Below, piece after piece: positions 26,046 to 35,267 of a DNA stretch of 64,000 nucleotides (its first letter is position 1; each line of letters begins with the position of its first letter). The position numbers and the translations under genes were made by a program. The notes below the pieces were generated by a model. It had not been told where the DNA came from and ran no database searches. It saw nothing but the letters and a program-made list of their open reading frames with translations. The DNA is taken from NCBI GenBank assembly GCA_002409595.1, contig DHNQ01000029.1:11192-75191 (forward strand), given 5' to 3'. The DNA comes from Dysgonomonas sp. UBA5412 (GTDB taxonomy: Bacteria > Bacteroidota > Bacteroidia > Bacteroidales > Dysgonomonadaceae).

Positions 26046-29000
26046 ATGGTTTCTTTCTTTCAAACCCTATCCAAGAACATCATTGCTGTTCAAACCAAGT
26101 CTCCTCTCAATAGTGAATTTATCCAGCGCCTGACATGGGCTTTCAGTGATGCAACCATGCTCGAAGCAGATAATGTTCCGGGCTTTTTTATTGGTCCGCG
26201 TCGCGAAATGATCACCCCATGGAGTACTAATGCAGTCGAAATCACACAAAATATGGGTATCGACGGTATTATTCGCATCGAGGAATTTTTTCCGGTTGAT
26301 TCGAACGAAGCTGAACATGACCCGATGCTCCAACGCATCTATGATGGACTGAATCAAGAAATATTCAACATTTATAAGCAACCCGAACCGATCATTGAGA
26401 TCGAAAACATAGAAGCTTATAACCTACAAGAAGGACTAGCATTGAGTCAAGATGAAATTGATTATCTAAATAGCGTTAGTCAACGACTTGGAAGAAAGTT
26501 AACCGACAGTGAAGTGTTCGGCTTCTCGCAAGTAAATTCCGAACATTGCCGTCACAAAATCTTTAATGGAACTTTCATTATCGACGGAGAAGAAAAAGAA
26601 AGTTCATTATTCAAACTGATAAAGAAAACATCTCAAGTAAATCCAAATAAATTAGTTTCTGCCTACAAAGACAACGTAGCCTTCAATCAAGGACCTGTTA
26701 TCGAGCAATTTGCTCCCGAGAATGGAGAAAAACCCAGCTATTTCAAAACAGAATCCATAAAGTCCGTTATCTCTATCAAAGCTGAGACACACAATTTCCC
26801 AACCACAGTAGAGCCATTTAATGGTGCTGCAACCGGATCGGGAGGAGAAATACGAGATAGGCTCGGTGGAGGAAAAGCATCGTTACCCATTGCCGGCACT
26901 GCCGTTTATATGACATCGTATCCACGAACTAAAGCAGGAAAAGCATGGGAAGAAACAATGCCCGAAAGACCTTGGCTATACCAGACTCCGGAAGAAATAC
27001 TGATAAAGGCTTCGAACGGAGCATCAGACTTTGGAAATAAATTCGGACAACCTCTGATCTGTGGCTCACTACTAACATTCGAACACCTCGAAAACCAGAA
27101 AAAATTTGCATTCGACAAGGTTATTATGCTTGCCGGAGGTGTAGGATATGCCAATAAGCGCGACGCACTGAAAGGAGAACCTAAACCCGGAGAAAAAGTT
27201 GTTATCCTGGGAGGAGACAACTACCGTATAGGAATGGGCGGAGGTGCAGTATCGTCTGTCGACACCGGTCAATATTCGAGCGGTATAGAACTAAATGCCG
27301 TACAAAGAGCTAACCCAGAAATGCAAAAACGTACGGCAAATGTAATACGAGCTTTAGCAGAATCAGAAAACAACCCGATCGTATCCATTCACGATCATGG
27401 TGCGGGAGGACACCTAAATTGCCTATCGGAACTAGTAGAAGCTACCGGAGGAAAGATAGACATTTCAAAACTTCCCGTAGGAGATCCTACCCTATCATCG
27501 AAAGAGATAGTAGGAAATGAAAGTCAGGAACGTATGGGACTATTAATACCTCAAGACGCGACAGACAGAATCAAACGTATTGCCGAACGCGAACGCTCAC
27601 CGATGTATGTAGTAGGTGAAACTACAAACGACATGAAATTTGTTTTTGAGCAAGCAGATGGAAAACGTCCGATAGATCTGAAATTAGAAGATTTCTTCGG
27701 AAAAGCTCCGAAAACAATCATGCGAGACGAAACCATAGAAGAAATTTATTCAAATCCGGAATACGATCTTTCTAAATTAGAAGACTATATAAAAAATGTA
27801 TTACAACTGGAAGCCGTAGCTTGTAAAGACTGGTTAACTAATAAAGTAGACCGTTCTGTTACCGGAAAAGTAGCACGCCAACAAACTCAAGGCGAAATTC
27901 AGTTACCTCTCAGCGATTTGGGAGCAGTAGCTCTCGATTATAAAGGAAAAACAGGTATTGCAACCTCAATAGGCCATGCTCCGCAAGCTGCTATGGTAGA
28001 TCCGGCAGCAGGATCGGTGCTCGCAATAGCAGAATCTTTGACAAATCTTATCTTTGCCCCTATCGAAGATGGTCTGAAAGGCATTTCGCTAAGTGCAAAC
28101 TGGATGTGGCCATGCAAAAATCCGGGAGAAGATGCCCGTTTGTATAAAGCAGTAGAAGCTTGCTCCGAATTTGCCTGCGAACTGGGAGTGAATATACCAA
28201 CAGGAAAAGACTCCTTGTCAATGACTCAAAAATACGGAGACGAAAAAGTTTATTCTCCCGGTACTGTCATTATATCGGCAGCAGGAGAAGTGAAAAATAT
28301 CCGTAAAATAGTATCGCCGGTCTTAGCTTACATAAAAGGAACATATCTATATTATATAGACTTCTCGTTTGATACATTTAAACTAGGAGGATCGGCATTT
28401 GCTCAAACAATGAGCAAATTAGGCGAAGAAGTGCCGACAATAAAAGATGCCGAATATTTCAAGAATGCCTTCACTGCGGTACAAGAACTGATAGACAGAG
28501 GTCTGGTTCTTGCCGGACATGATATTTCGGCAGGAGGACTCGTTACAACAATGCTCGAAATGTGCTTCTCAAATCCTCAAGGAGGGCTTGAAGCTCGTTT
28601 AGACAAATTGCATCATACGGATCTTATAAAAGTATTATTCTCTGAAAATCCGGGCATATTGATTCAAGTAAAACATCATCATCTGGTAGAAAAAATACTT
28701 GACGACTATGGAATCGGATTTGCCATAATAGCACGCCCGATCGAAGAACGGAAATTAGTGATACAAAAAGAAGCTTTTGTACAGGAATTTAATATCGACG
28801 AACTTCGTGATGTCTGGTTCGAACCATCATACCTACTAGACAAAAAACAAAGTGGTGATACGCAAGCTACCGCCCGTTTCGAGAATTACAAGAAGCAACC
28901 TCTTTTATATAAGTTTGCTCCATCCTTTACCGGAAAGTTTTCACAATTCAATATTGATCCCAACAGGACTAAACCGACCGGAATCAAAGCTGCCATTATC

Positions 29001-29735
29001 AGAGAAAAAGGAACAAATGGCGAACGCGAAATGGCTTACTCTCTATATCTAGCAGGCTTTGATGTAAAAGATGTACACATGACCGACTTGGCTTCAGGGC
29101 GTGAGACTCTGGAAGACATCAATCTGATTGTATTCTGTGGCGGATTCTCAAACTCCGATGTACTGGGATCGGCAAAAGGTTGGGCAGGTAGCTTTATGTT
29201 TAATGAAAAAGCGAAAGAAACACTTCGCAAATATTATGAACGTAAGGACACCCTAAGCCTTGGAGTTTGCAATGGTTGCCAATTGATGATGGAGCTGGGA
29301 CTTGTATATCCTGAACACGATGCGAAACCAAAGATGGAGCATAACGTTTCGCATAAGTTCGAGTCTACCTATCTGAGTGTAGATATACCTCAAAACAATT
29401 CTGTAATGTTCGGTTCACTTTCCGGCAGCAAATTGGGAATATGGGTAGCTCATGGCGAAGGACGATTTGCAATGCCTAAGGCGGAATCGGAATATAATAT
29501 CGTAGCAAAATATTCTTACAGCGAATATCCGGGAAATCCTAACGGCTCAGATTATGATACTGCCGGGGTAGTATCTAAAGATGGGCGCCATCTGGCTATA
29601 ATGCCTCACTTAGAGCGATCTCTATTCCCTTGGCAAAATGCCTTTTATCCTTTCGAAAACAGAAAAGACGATTTCACCCCTTGGATGGAAGCTTTTGTGA
29701 ATGCAAGAGAGTGGATAAAGCAAGTTAAAAATTAA
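26046..29735 (+). CDS. purL: Phosphoribosylformylglycinamidine synthase, large type
   Basis: 1229 residues, single-chain PurL fused to its glutaminase, as in gamma-proteobacteria and Bacteroidota. Makes FGAM from FGAR, glutamine and ATP, the fourth step of purine synthesis. The ATP-site blocks SEHCRHKIFNG, KAETHNFPTTVEPFNGAATGSGGEIRD and HDHGAGGH are intact. The C-terminal class I glutaminase has Cys1075 in LGVCNGCQ and His1136 in WVAHGEGRF. Full length, no frameshift. Confidence 0.97.
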   Translation: MVSFFQTLSKNIIAVQTKSPLNSEFIQRLTWAFSDATMLEADNVPGFFIGPRREMITPWSTNAVEITQNMGIDGIIRIEEFFPVDSNEAEHDPMLQRIYDGLNQEIFNIYKQPEPIIEIENIEAYNLQEGLALSQDEIDYLNSVSQRLGRKLTDSEVFGFSQVNSEHCRHKIFNGTFIIDGEEKESSLFKLIKKTSQVNPNKLVSAYKDNVAFNQGPVIEQFAPENGEKPSYFKTESIKSVISIKAETHNFPTTVEPFNGAATGSGGEIRDRLGGGKASLPIAGTAVYMTSYPRTKAGKAWEETMPERPWLYQTPEEILIKASNGASDFGNKFGQPLICGSLLTFEHLENQKKFAFDKVIMLAGGVGYANKRDALKGEPKPGEKVVILGGDNYRIGMGGGAVSSVDTGQYSSGIELNAVQRANPEMQKRTANVIRALAESENNPIVSIHDHGAGGHLNCLSELVEATGGKIDISKLPVGDPTLSSKEIVGNESQERMGLLIPQDATDRIKRIAERERSPMYVVGETTNDMKFVFEQADGKRPIDLKLEDFFGKAPKTIMRDETIEEIYSNPEYDLSKLEDYIKNVLQLEAVACKDWLTNKVDRSVTGKVARQQTQGEIQLPLSDLGAVALDYKGKTGIATSIGHAPQAAMVDPAAGSVLAIAESLTNLIFAPIEDGLKGISLSANWMWPCKNPGEDARLYKAVEACSEFACELGVNIPTGKDSLSMTQKYGDEKVYSPGTVIISAAGEVKNIRKIVSPVLAYIKGTYLYYIDFSFDTFKLGGSAFAQTMSKLGEEVPTIKDAEYFKNAFTAVQELIDRGLVLAGHDISAGGLVTTMLEMCFSNPQGGLEARLDKLHHTDLIKVLFSENPGILIQVKHHHLVEKILDDYGIGFAIIARPIEERKLVIQKEAFVQEFNIDELRDVWFEPSYLLDKKQSGDTQATARFENYKKQPLLYKFAPSFTGKFSQFNIDPNRTKPTGIKAAIIREKGTNGEREMAYSLYLAGFDVKDVHMTDLASGRETLEDINLIVFCGGFSNSDVLGSAKGWAGSFMFNEKAKETLRKYYERKDTLSLGVCNGCQLMMELGLVYPEHDAKPKMEHNVSHKFESTYLSVDIPQNNSVMFGSLSGSKLGIWVAHGEGRFAMPKAESEYNIVAKYSYSEYPGNPNGSDYDTAGVVSKDGRHLAIMPHLERSLFPWQNAFYPFENRKDDFTPWMEAFVNAREWIKQVKN

Positions 29736-29762
29736 AAGAAATATTTTTTAATATTATTCTCA

Positions 29763-29811
29763 AACGGAGTAAAGGGTCTGAAATATAACAAATAAGAATC
29801 TTTACTCCGTT
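29763..29811 (+). terminator. Long-loop hairpin between purL and the thioesterases
   Basis: A perfect 12-bp stem, AACGGAGTAAAG (29763-29774) with CTTTACTCCGTT (29800-29811), and a 25-base loop. There is no T-run on either side, so it is not a standard intrinsic terminator. The arms resemble those of the hairpin at 29-85. Confidence 0.45.
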
Positions 29812-29856
29812 CGGAATAAATAAGATTAAGGATATTTAAATCATACACAGTAGAAA

Positions 29857-30270
29857 ATGGAGACAAAAATTCCTTTATTTGAGCATATATTAAAAGTACG
29901 CGACTATGAATGTGATGCACAGGGCATTGTCAACAATGCTAATTATCAGCATTATTATGAAGTAGTACGTCACGAATTTCTGGAGCAGCACGGACTTAAT
30001 TTCTACGAATTGCACGAACAAGGGATAGATGCAGTAGTAGTCAGTGTATATATAAGATACAAACATTCTTTAAGAGGAGGAAACGACTTTATATGCACGG
30101 TGGACTCTATCGAAAAAGAAGGCATCAGATATATTTTCAATCAGAAAATAATTCGACTGAAAGATAATAAGGTCTGTTCGACAGCCAAGATAGAGGTAGC
30201 CTGCATGGTAAACGGAAAAGTTGGTAAACCCGATCTTTTCGACAAAATATTCATAAAATACATAAATTAA
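29857..30270 (+). CDS. Acyl-CoA thioesterase, hotdog fold (copy 1)
   Basis: 137 residues, 4HBT-type hotdog protein. The active-site block VRDYECDAQGIVNNANYQHYYE holds the conserved Asp and Asn; YKHSLRGGNDF and EKEGIRYIFNQKII follow. Probably hydrolyses an acyl-CoA; chain length unknown. Its stop is 2 bases before the start of a clear paralogue, so the two are a tandem duplication and probably cotranscribed. Hotdog proteins work as dimers or tetramers, and a mixed oligomer is possible (inference). Confidence 0.88.
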   Translation: METKIPLFEHILKVRDYECDAQGIVNNANYQHYYEVVRHEFLEQHGLNFYELHEQGIDAVVVSVYIRYKHSLRGGNDFICTVDSIEKEGIRYIFNQKIIRLKDNKVCSTAKIEVACMVNGKVGKPDLFDKIFIKYIN

Positions 30271-30272
30271 AT

Positions 30273-30683
30273 ATGGCTCTTATATTCGAAAATAAGATGA
30301 AAGTACGTGACTACGAATGCGATTCGCAAGGCGTAGTCAACAATGCCATCTATTTACATTACTTTGAAGCAACACGCCACGAGTTGATGGAAAAATGCGG
30401 ATTGAGATTAAGAGATCTGACCGAAGCCAATATCATTCCGGTAGTGAGAAATGCGAATATAAGCTATAAAAATTCTCTAAGGGGTTCTGAAGAATTTATT
30501 TGCAACGTAAAGATAGAAAGAAAAGGGCTCAGATACTATTTTCATCAACAGATAGTGCGCGTACCCGACAACACTTTATGCGCTACGGCTGTTATAGAGG
30601 TAGTTTGCCTGATAGATGGAAAAGTGGCAAAGCCTGATATGTTTGACAAAGCTTTTGCTGAGTATATTAACTGGGAAAAATAA
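30273..30683 (+). CDS. Acyl-CoA thioesterase, hotdog fold (copy 2)
   Basis: 136 residues, paralogue of the preceding gene along its whole length: VRDYECDSQGVVNNAIYLHYFE, YKNSLRGSEEFICNV, RKGLRYYFHQQIVR, DGKVAKPDMFDKAF. Active-site Asp and Asn kept in both, but surface loops differ, so the copies have diverged. Followed after 9 bases by the histidine phosphatase, likely the same transcript. Confidence 0.88.
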   Translation: MALIFENKMKVRDYECDSQGVVNNAIYLHYFEATRHELMEKCGLRLRDLTEANIIPVVRNANISYKNSLRGSEEFICNVKIERKGLRYYFHQQIVRVPDNTLCATAVIEVVCLIDGKVAKPDMFDKAFAEYINWEK

Positions 30684-30692
30684 AATGAAACA

Positions 30693-31400
30693 ATGAATAC
30701 AAAAATAACATTCTACATAGCCCGACATGGCAAGACAATGATGAATACTCTCGACAAAGTGCAGGGCTGGTGCGACTCGCCTCTGACTAAAGAGGGTATA
30801 GATGTGGCTCGCTATTTGGGTTATGGTCTGAGCGATATTGAATTTAGATCTGCATATTGCAGCGATTTACGCAGAACACGACAAACAATTCAAATAATTT
30901 TAGGAGCAAAAGGACAAGATGACATACCGATCACAGAATTATCCGGATTGAGAGAAGCTTGCTTTGGTAGTTTCGAAGCTGACTTTAACCATTTTATGTG
31001 GAACAGCGCAGCTCTTTACTTGCATCACACATCAACCGAGAGCATGATAAAAGCCATTATGGAGAAAGAGATCAGCTACCGAGAGGTATTGGATGCAATA
31101 AAGACTCTTGACAAAATGGGAATGGCTGAAAGTTTCTCACAAGTGGAAGCACGTACACAAGAAAGCTTACTGGAAATCGCAAAAAAAGAAGAACAGAATG
31201 GCGATGTTAACATATTGGTAGTATCGCACGGAATGAGTATTCTGGCGATGCTGCTTGGCATTGGGGGAGACAGACTTTTTACCAAGACTCTCGATAATGC
31301 AGCAGTATGTAAAGTTATTTATCAAAATGGTCAATTCTCTGTCGAATCGATGGGAGATATGAGTTATGTAGAAAAAGGGAAAAAAGAAGGAACTAAATGA
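30693..31400 (+). CDS. Histidine phosphatase family protein
   Basis: 235 residues, phosphoglycerate-mutase-like fold. The catalytic RHG is in YIARHGKTMMN (His12), with a second Arg in SDLRRTRQT and the second His in VVSHGMSIL. The Glu of the acid position is probably in LREACFGSFEAD. The middle helical insert (HFMWNSAALYLHHTSTES) is like those in broad-range phosphatases. Cytoplasmic; substrate unknown. Overlaps the next gene by 4 bases (ATGA). Confidence 0.88.
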   Translation: MNTKITFYIARHGKTMMNTLDKVQGWCDSPLTKEGIDVARYLGYGLSDIEFRSAYCSDLRRTRQTIQIILGAKGQDDIPITELSGLREACFGSFEADFNHFMWNSAALYLHHTSTESMIKAIMEKEISYREVLDAIKTLDKMGMAESFSQVEARTQESLLEIAKKEEQNGDVNILVVSHGMSILAMLLGIGGDRLFTKTLDNAAVCKVIYQNGQFSVESMGDMSYVEKGKKEGTK

Positions 31401-32344
31401 TGAGAAAGACATTTGTAATACTATTCTTTATTTTATATCCGATACTTGTACTCACAGCACAGTCCGAAAAAGGTAAAAAGCAGGCTATACCAGCTATCCA
31501 ATATGACAGTACAGCTAATTTCTTGGGTAAAAAAGCGATGGCATATACCGGACAAGAGCTTTATCTTAAAGGATTGGACAAGGCTTCGCAGTCTTTCGGA
31601 TACAGTGGATTTATCCTCCAATACAAAAAAGACGATGAGCTGCTTAATGATGATAAAAACATTTACAAACCAAATGAGAATTACAATTCCCGCTATGAAG
31701 ATTTAGCCGGAAAATATTTCAACGTATTGGAAGTTATTGAGCATCCTAAAGCAAAAGGAGATAAGGAATACAGCAACGATTTTTATTTGAAATTACAAGA
31801 ACTCTCCAGCGGAGATATAGTATATTATAAATATGATTCGAATGCTGAATATACATTTCCGTTCATAGTCAGAGGTTTTTTAGAGAAACAACGACAATTA
31901 CTCGCTGGAAAAGAATATGTAATATCGGACAATCTGCTCAAGATATCGCGCGATTTGGTTACTGGGAAGGCAGTGAACTTCAAGACCGGACAAACATGGA
32001 GGTGCACCGATCTGACTATTGATAATACAAATAATGAAATATCGCTAGTGCTGCAAAGTTCTAATGGCTCAAAGACAGCCATCCCCTACTCTAATCTGGA
32101 TGCGGGAGAAGCTATAAAACAAATCTATACGGCTGAGGAGGCTGCAAAATTGCAAAAGCAGTTTAATGTAAATAATTTCCGCAGAATACTACAAAATAAA
32201 GTAAGAGTAGGCATGACTAAAGAAATGCTTGAACTGGCATGGGGAAAGCCAACTGAAGTAGTAGAAAAAGGGAATACCGAAATATGGTCGTATCCTGCCG
32301 GAAAGCTGACTATAAGAGGAAATAAGATTATAAGCACTAAGTAA
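31397..32344 (+). CDS. Exported protein with SmpA/OmlA-like C-terminus
   Basis: 315 residues. Signal peptide (MMRKTFVILFFILYP, VLTAQ, cleavage near residue 22). The middle has no family I know. The last 60 residues, VRVGMTKEMLELAWGKPTEV, then EIWSYPAGKLTIRGNK, match the G-M-T-x2-x3-x-L-G-x-P pattern of SmpA/OmlA (BamE-like) domains. Two ATGs in a row make the exact start uncertain by one codon. Coupled to the histidine phosphatase by a 4-base overlap. Confidence 0.75.
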   Translation: MMRKTFVILFFILYPILVLTAQSEKGKKQAIPAIQYDSTANFLGKKAMAYTGQELYLKGLDKASQSFGYSGFILQYKKDDELLNDDKNIYKPNENYNSRYEDLAGKYFNVLEVIEHPKAKGDKEYSNDFYLKLQELSSGDIVYYKYDSNAEYTFPFIVRGFLEKQRQLLAGKEYVISDNLLKISRDLVTGKAVNFKTGQTWRCTDLTIDNTNNEISLVLQSSNGSKTAIPYSNLDAGEAIKQIYTAEEAAKLQKQFNVNNFRRILQNKVRVGMTKEMLELAWGKPTEVVEKGNTEIWSYPAGKLTIRGNKIISTK

Positions 32345-32391
32345 GAAATATATTTCAGTTATTCTTTCAGACTGTATAAAGAAGAGAAACA

Positions 32392-33261
32392 ATGAACAAA
32401 AGTCAAACAGCTCAGAAAGCTTCTATATTTAGTATTATAGGTAATATACTTCTTGCTGTGAGCAAATGGCTTGCCGGATATTTCGGAAATTCATACGCAC
32501 TAATTGCTGATGCTATTGAATCTACCGCCGATATCTTTTCTTCTATTCTTGTATTACTGGGTATTCGCTATGCCAGCAAGCCGGCAGACAAGGATCATCC
32601 ATACGGACATGGACGAATAGAACCATTAGTCACATTTGCCGTCGTAGGATTTCTTATTGTATCGGCTACTATAATTGCAATAGAGAGTATACATAATATA
32701 CGAACTCCACATGAAGGGCCTAAAACATTTACCCTCTATGTGTTAGGGGCAATCATTATATGGAAAGAGATATCATATCGTTTGGTAGCCCGCAAAGCGA
32801 ATCAAATCGGAAGTACCTCTCTAAAGGCTGACGCATGGCATCACCGCAGTGACGCCATCACTTCAGTTGCTGCCTTTATCGGAATCTCTATTGCCATCTA
32901 TATGGGAGAGGGTTACGAGTCTGCCGACGATTGGGCTGCTTTGTTGGCATCGTTTATTATTCTATATAATAGTTACAGAATTCTTAAACCGGCTTGGGGT
33001 GAGATAATGGACAAAGATATGTACACGGATATGGCAAATGAGATCTGTTCTTTTTCCAAAAATACGGAAGGTGTATTAGATACCGAAAAATGCCACATTC
33101 GCAAATCGGGGATGGACTACTATATAGAGTTACATATTATCGTAAACAAGAATATAACCGTAAGAGAGGGGCATGATATTGCTCATAGACTCAAAAGGGC
33201 ATTGATGGAACACAAACCTGAAATTGCTGATATACTGATACATGTAGAGCCATCGCGATGA
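32392..33261 (+). CDS. Cation diffusion facilitator transporter
   Basis: 289 residues. Exports divalent metal (Zn, Fe, Mn or Co) in exchange for protons at the inner membrane. Six membrane helices, with the metal site on helix 2 (ADAIESTADIF) and helix 5 (KADAWHHRSDAITS, HxxxD), and the DHPYGHGRIEP loop. The C-terminal cytoplasmic domain (from about 205) has CHIRKSGMDYYIELHIIV and HDIAHRLK. Metal cannot be told. Strong terminator downstream. Confidence 0.93.
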   Translation: MNKSQTAQKASIFSIIGNILLAVSKWLAGYFGNSYALIADAIESTADIFSSILVLLGIRYASKPADKDHPYGHGRIEPLVTFAVVGFLIVSATIIAIESIHNIRTPHEGPKTFTLYVLGAIIIWKEISYRLVARKANQIGSTSLKADAWHHRSDAITSVAAFIGISIAIYMGEGYESADDWAALLASFIILYNSYRILKPAWGEIMDKDMYTDMANEICSFSKNTEGVLDTEKCHIRKSGMDYYIELHIIVNKNITVREGHDIAHRLKRALMEHKPEIADILIHVEPSR

Positions 33262-33311
33262 GCAGAAAATCTATTCATCTGCAATAAGATGTCTTATATA
33301 AATAAAAAACA

Positions 33312-33347
33312 AAAACGGGATTGACTAATATTAGTCAATCCCGTTTT
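33312..33347. terminator. Perfect 36-bp palindromic terminator
   Basis: Eighteen bases (33312-33329) are exactly complementary to the next eighteen (33330-33347), beginning AAAACGGGATTGAC and ending CAATCCCGTTTT. It lies between convergent genes (CDF transporter and YceI) and works either way. Confidence 0.85.
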
Positions 33348-33374
33348 CATGCTTAATCTTTGCTTCTTATATGA

Positions 33375-34049
33375 TTACTCTGCTACCGGAGCAGGCTTCG
33401 CTACAATTGTTATCTGTAATTCAATATTATCATTTACAATATTTTCTTTCAGATCAGCAAATAAAGTTTTAGAACCATACTTTACATTCCACTGCGTACG
33501 GTCTATTGTAAATGGAACTGTAACAGCCTTATATGTATCACCATCTTTGGTAACCTTAGCTCCGAAAGTAATATTTTTTTCAACATCCTTTAGTTTAAGA
33601 TTTCCACTTACCAAATAATTCACACTATCGTTAGGCGTAGCAGCTGCTTCAACCTTAGTGATGGTAAATGTACTTTCAGGATATTTGGCTACATCAAAGA
33701 AGTCTTCACTTTTGAGATGATTTACCAACATTTCATTCATTTTGCCCTCAGTCAGATCTTCGTCTACTATTGCATTCATATCTATAACAAAAGAGCCGGA
33801 AGCTACAGATTCGCTATTTATAGCCAATTCTCCGCTTTTGAGACCAACTGTACCGTGGTGAGATCCGCCCACTTTAGACCCAACCCAATGCACAGAAGAA
33901 GATTGTGCATCTATCACTAATTTTTCGCCTGCACCCGAAGCTGCTGCCTGAGCATCTGTTCCATCTACTTTATTTTTAGTAGCCGTATTACATGAAGCTA
34001 CAAATAACAATGCTGCAATAGCTAAAAAGTATGTTTTCATTTTATTCAT
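33375..34049 (-). CDS. YceI family lipoprotein
   Basis: 224 residues. Lipoprotein signal (ALLFVASCNTATK, Cys20) followed by a YceI lipocalin-like barrel from about residue 43: VIDAQSSSVHWVGSKVGGSHHG, SGSFVIDMNAIVDEDL, HLKSEDFFDVAKYPESTF, GNLKLKDVEKNITF, DRTQWNVKYGSKT. YceI proteins bind isoprenoid lipids in known structures (family knowledge). Lipid-anchored to the envelope. A clear promoter lies upstream. The divergent LysR gene is a candidate regulator. Confidence 0.92.
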   Translation of the reverse strand: MNKMKTYFLAIAALLFVASCNTATKNKVDGTDAQAAASGAGEKLVIDAQSSSVHWVGSKVGGSHHGTVGLKSGELAINSESVASGSFVIDMNAIVDEDLTEGKMNEMLVNHLKSEDFFDVAKYPESTFTITKVEAAATPNDSVNYLVSGNLKLKDVEKNITFGAKVTKDGDTYKAVTVPFTIDRTQWNVKYGSKTLFADLKENIVNDNIELQITIVAKPAPVAE

Positions 34050-34088
34050 TTTTTTTAATTCTCAATTCTTCCCTTCTTAAATATGTTG

Positions 34089-34119
34089 CAAAGATAAAAG
34101 CCTTATTACTATTAACAAA
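34089..34119 (-). promoter_or_regulatory. Bacteroidetes-type promoter of the YceI gene
   Basis: On the minus strand TTTG (34119-34116), 19 bases, then TATCTTTG (34096-34089): both boxes and the spacing match consensus. The predicted start lies about 35 bases before the ATG. Confidence 0.7.
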
Positions 34120-34283
34120 ATACCATTTTTAATAGATTATCATAAATAAATTTATAGATTTGTCTTTTGATTATAAAGTGTATATTTTTTTATATTCATT
34201 TTAATCAAACAATTAAGGGCTGCGAATAGTTTATAGCAAAGCAAAAGAAACACCTCATTATTTATCAGAAAATAAGAAAGATT

Positions 34284-35195
34284 ATGGTCAACCTCGAATG
34301 GTATCGTACATTCAAAGCAATATATCAATATGGAACACTTACTAAAGCGGCTCAAGAATTAATGATTTCTCAGCCGAATATGAGTATCCAATTGGCTTCG
34401 CTCGAAAATTATATCGGACAACAATTGTTTGTACGCTTACCCCGCAAAATGATGCCGACCGAATATGGCAAACAGCTATATACCCAAATAGTAGAGTCTA
34501 TTGACAATCTGGAAAGGGTGGAAACCGAATTTAAACGAACAGTCCTTAACAAAGCACCAAGTATCCGTCTGGGTAGCCCTGCCGAACTTTTTAACAACTA
34601 TCTGGCTGAACATATCGGAAATGAGAAGGATTTGCACCTGACGGTAGAGTATGGACTGGCTGATGACCTGACAGAAAAACTGGTTAATAACAGTTTAGAT
34701 ATAAGCATTATTACCCGACAGAGCAAGGCTGCAGACAATCTCACTTACGAGCAATTGTTTACCGAGTCGTTTATGATAGTCTGCAACCCCAACACCGAAA
34801 CAAAGGAATTCGATAACTTGATTGCAGAAGGTAATTATACGGAAGCAGAAAAATGGCTCAAGCGTCAGAAGTGGTTTGCATACGCCAGCGATCTGGCTTT
34901 AATTAGACGATTCTGGAGAGAGAATTTTAAGAAAAGACCTATTCTAAAATTACAGGCTACAATACCGGATAATGATGCCATATTGAAAGCTGTGAGCAAT
35001 AGCGATGGCTTTGCTGTATCATCCGATCTCATTGCAAAAAAGGCATTGGATATGGGAATGGTTAAAATATTGTGGGAAGGATCGGTCAGAGCAACCAACA
35101 CATTGCTACTTGCATACAATAAAGACAAAATACAGCCTCAATATATAGAAAAGGTCAGAAACTTTATTAAAGCGCACGTCGATTCTTCCAAATAA
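34284..35195 (+). CDS. LysR-type transcriptional regulator
   Basis: 303 residues. N-terminal winged helix (WYRTFKAIYQYGTLTKAAQEL, MISQPNMSIQLASLENYIG, about 6-50) and a C-terminal periplasmic-binding-like sensor domain (about 95-300: SIRLGSPAELF, VEYGLADDLTEKLVNNSLD, FAVSSDLIAKKAL). Divergent from the YceI gene, 234 bases apart. Effector unknown. A -7-like TAGATTTG lies at 34155-34162. Confidence 0.92.
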   Translation: MVNLEWYRTFKAIYQYGTLTKAAQELMISQPNMSIQLASLENYIGQQLFVRLPRKMMPTEYGKQLYTQIVESIDNLERVETEFKRTVLNKAPSIRLGSPAELFNNYLAEHIGNEKDLHLTVEYGLADDLTEKLVNNSLDISIITRQSKAADNLTYEQLFTESFMIVCNPNTETKEFDNLIAEGNYTEAEKWLKRQKWFAYASDLALIRRFWRENFKKRPILKLQATIPDNDAILKAVSNSDGFAVSSDLIAKKALDMGMVKILWEGSVRATNTLLLAYNKDKIQPQYIEKVRNFIKAHVDSSK

Positions 35196-35267
35196 GAGAA
35201 ACCATAGCCATCAGTACCTTATTTTTCTGTAAATTTGTCTTATATACATCTAATTATTTAAATCTGT

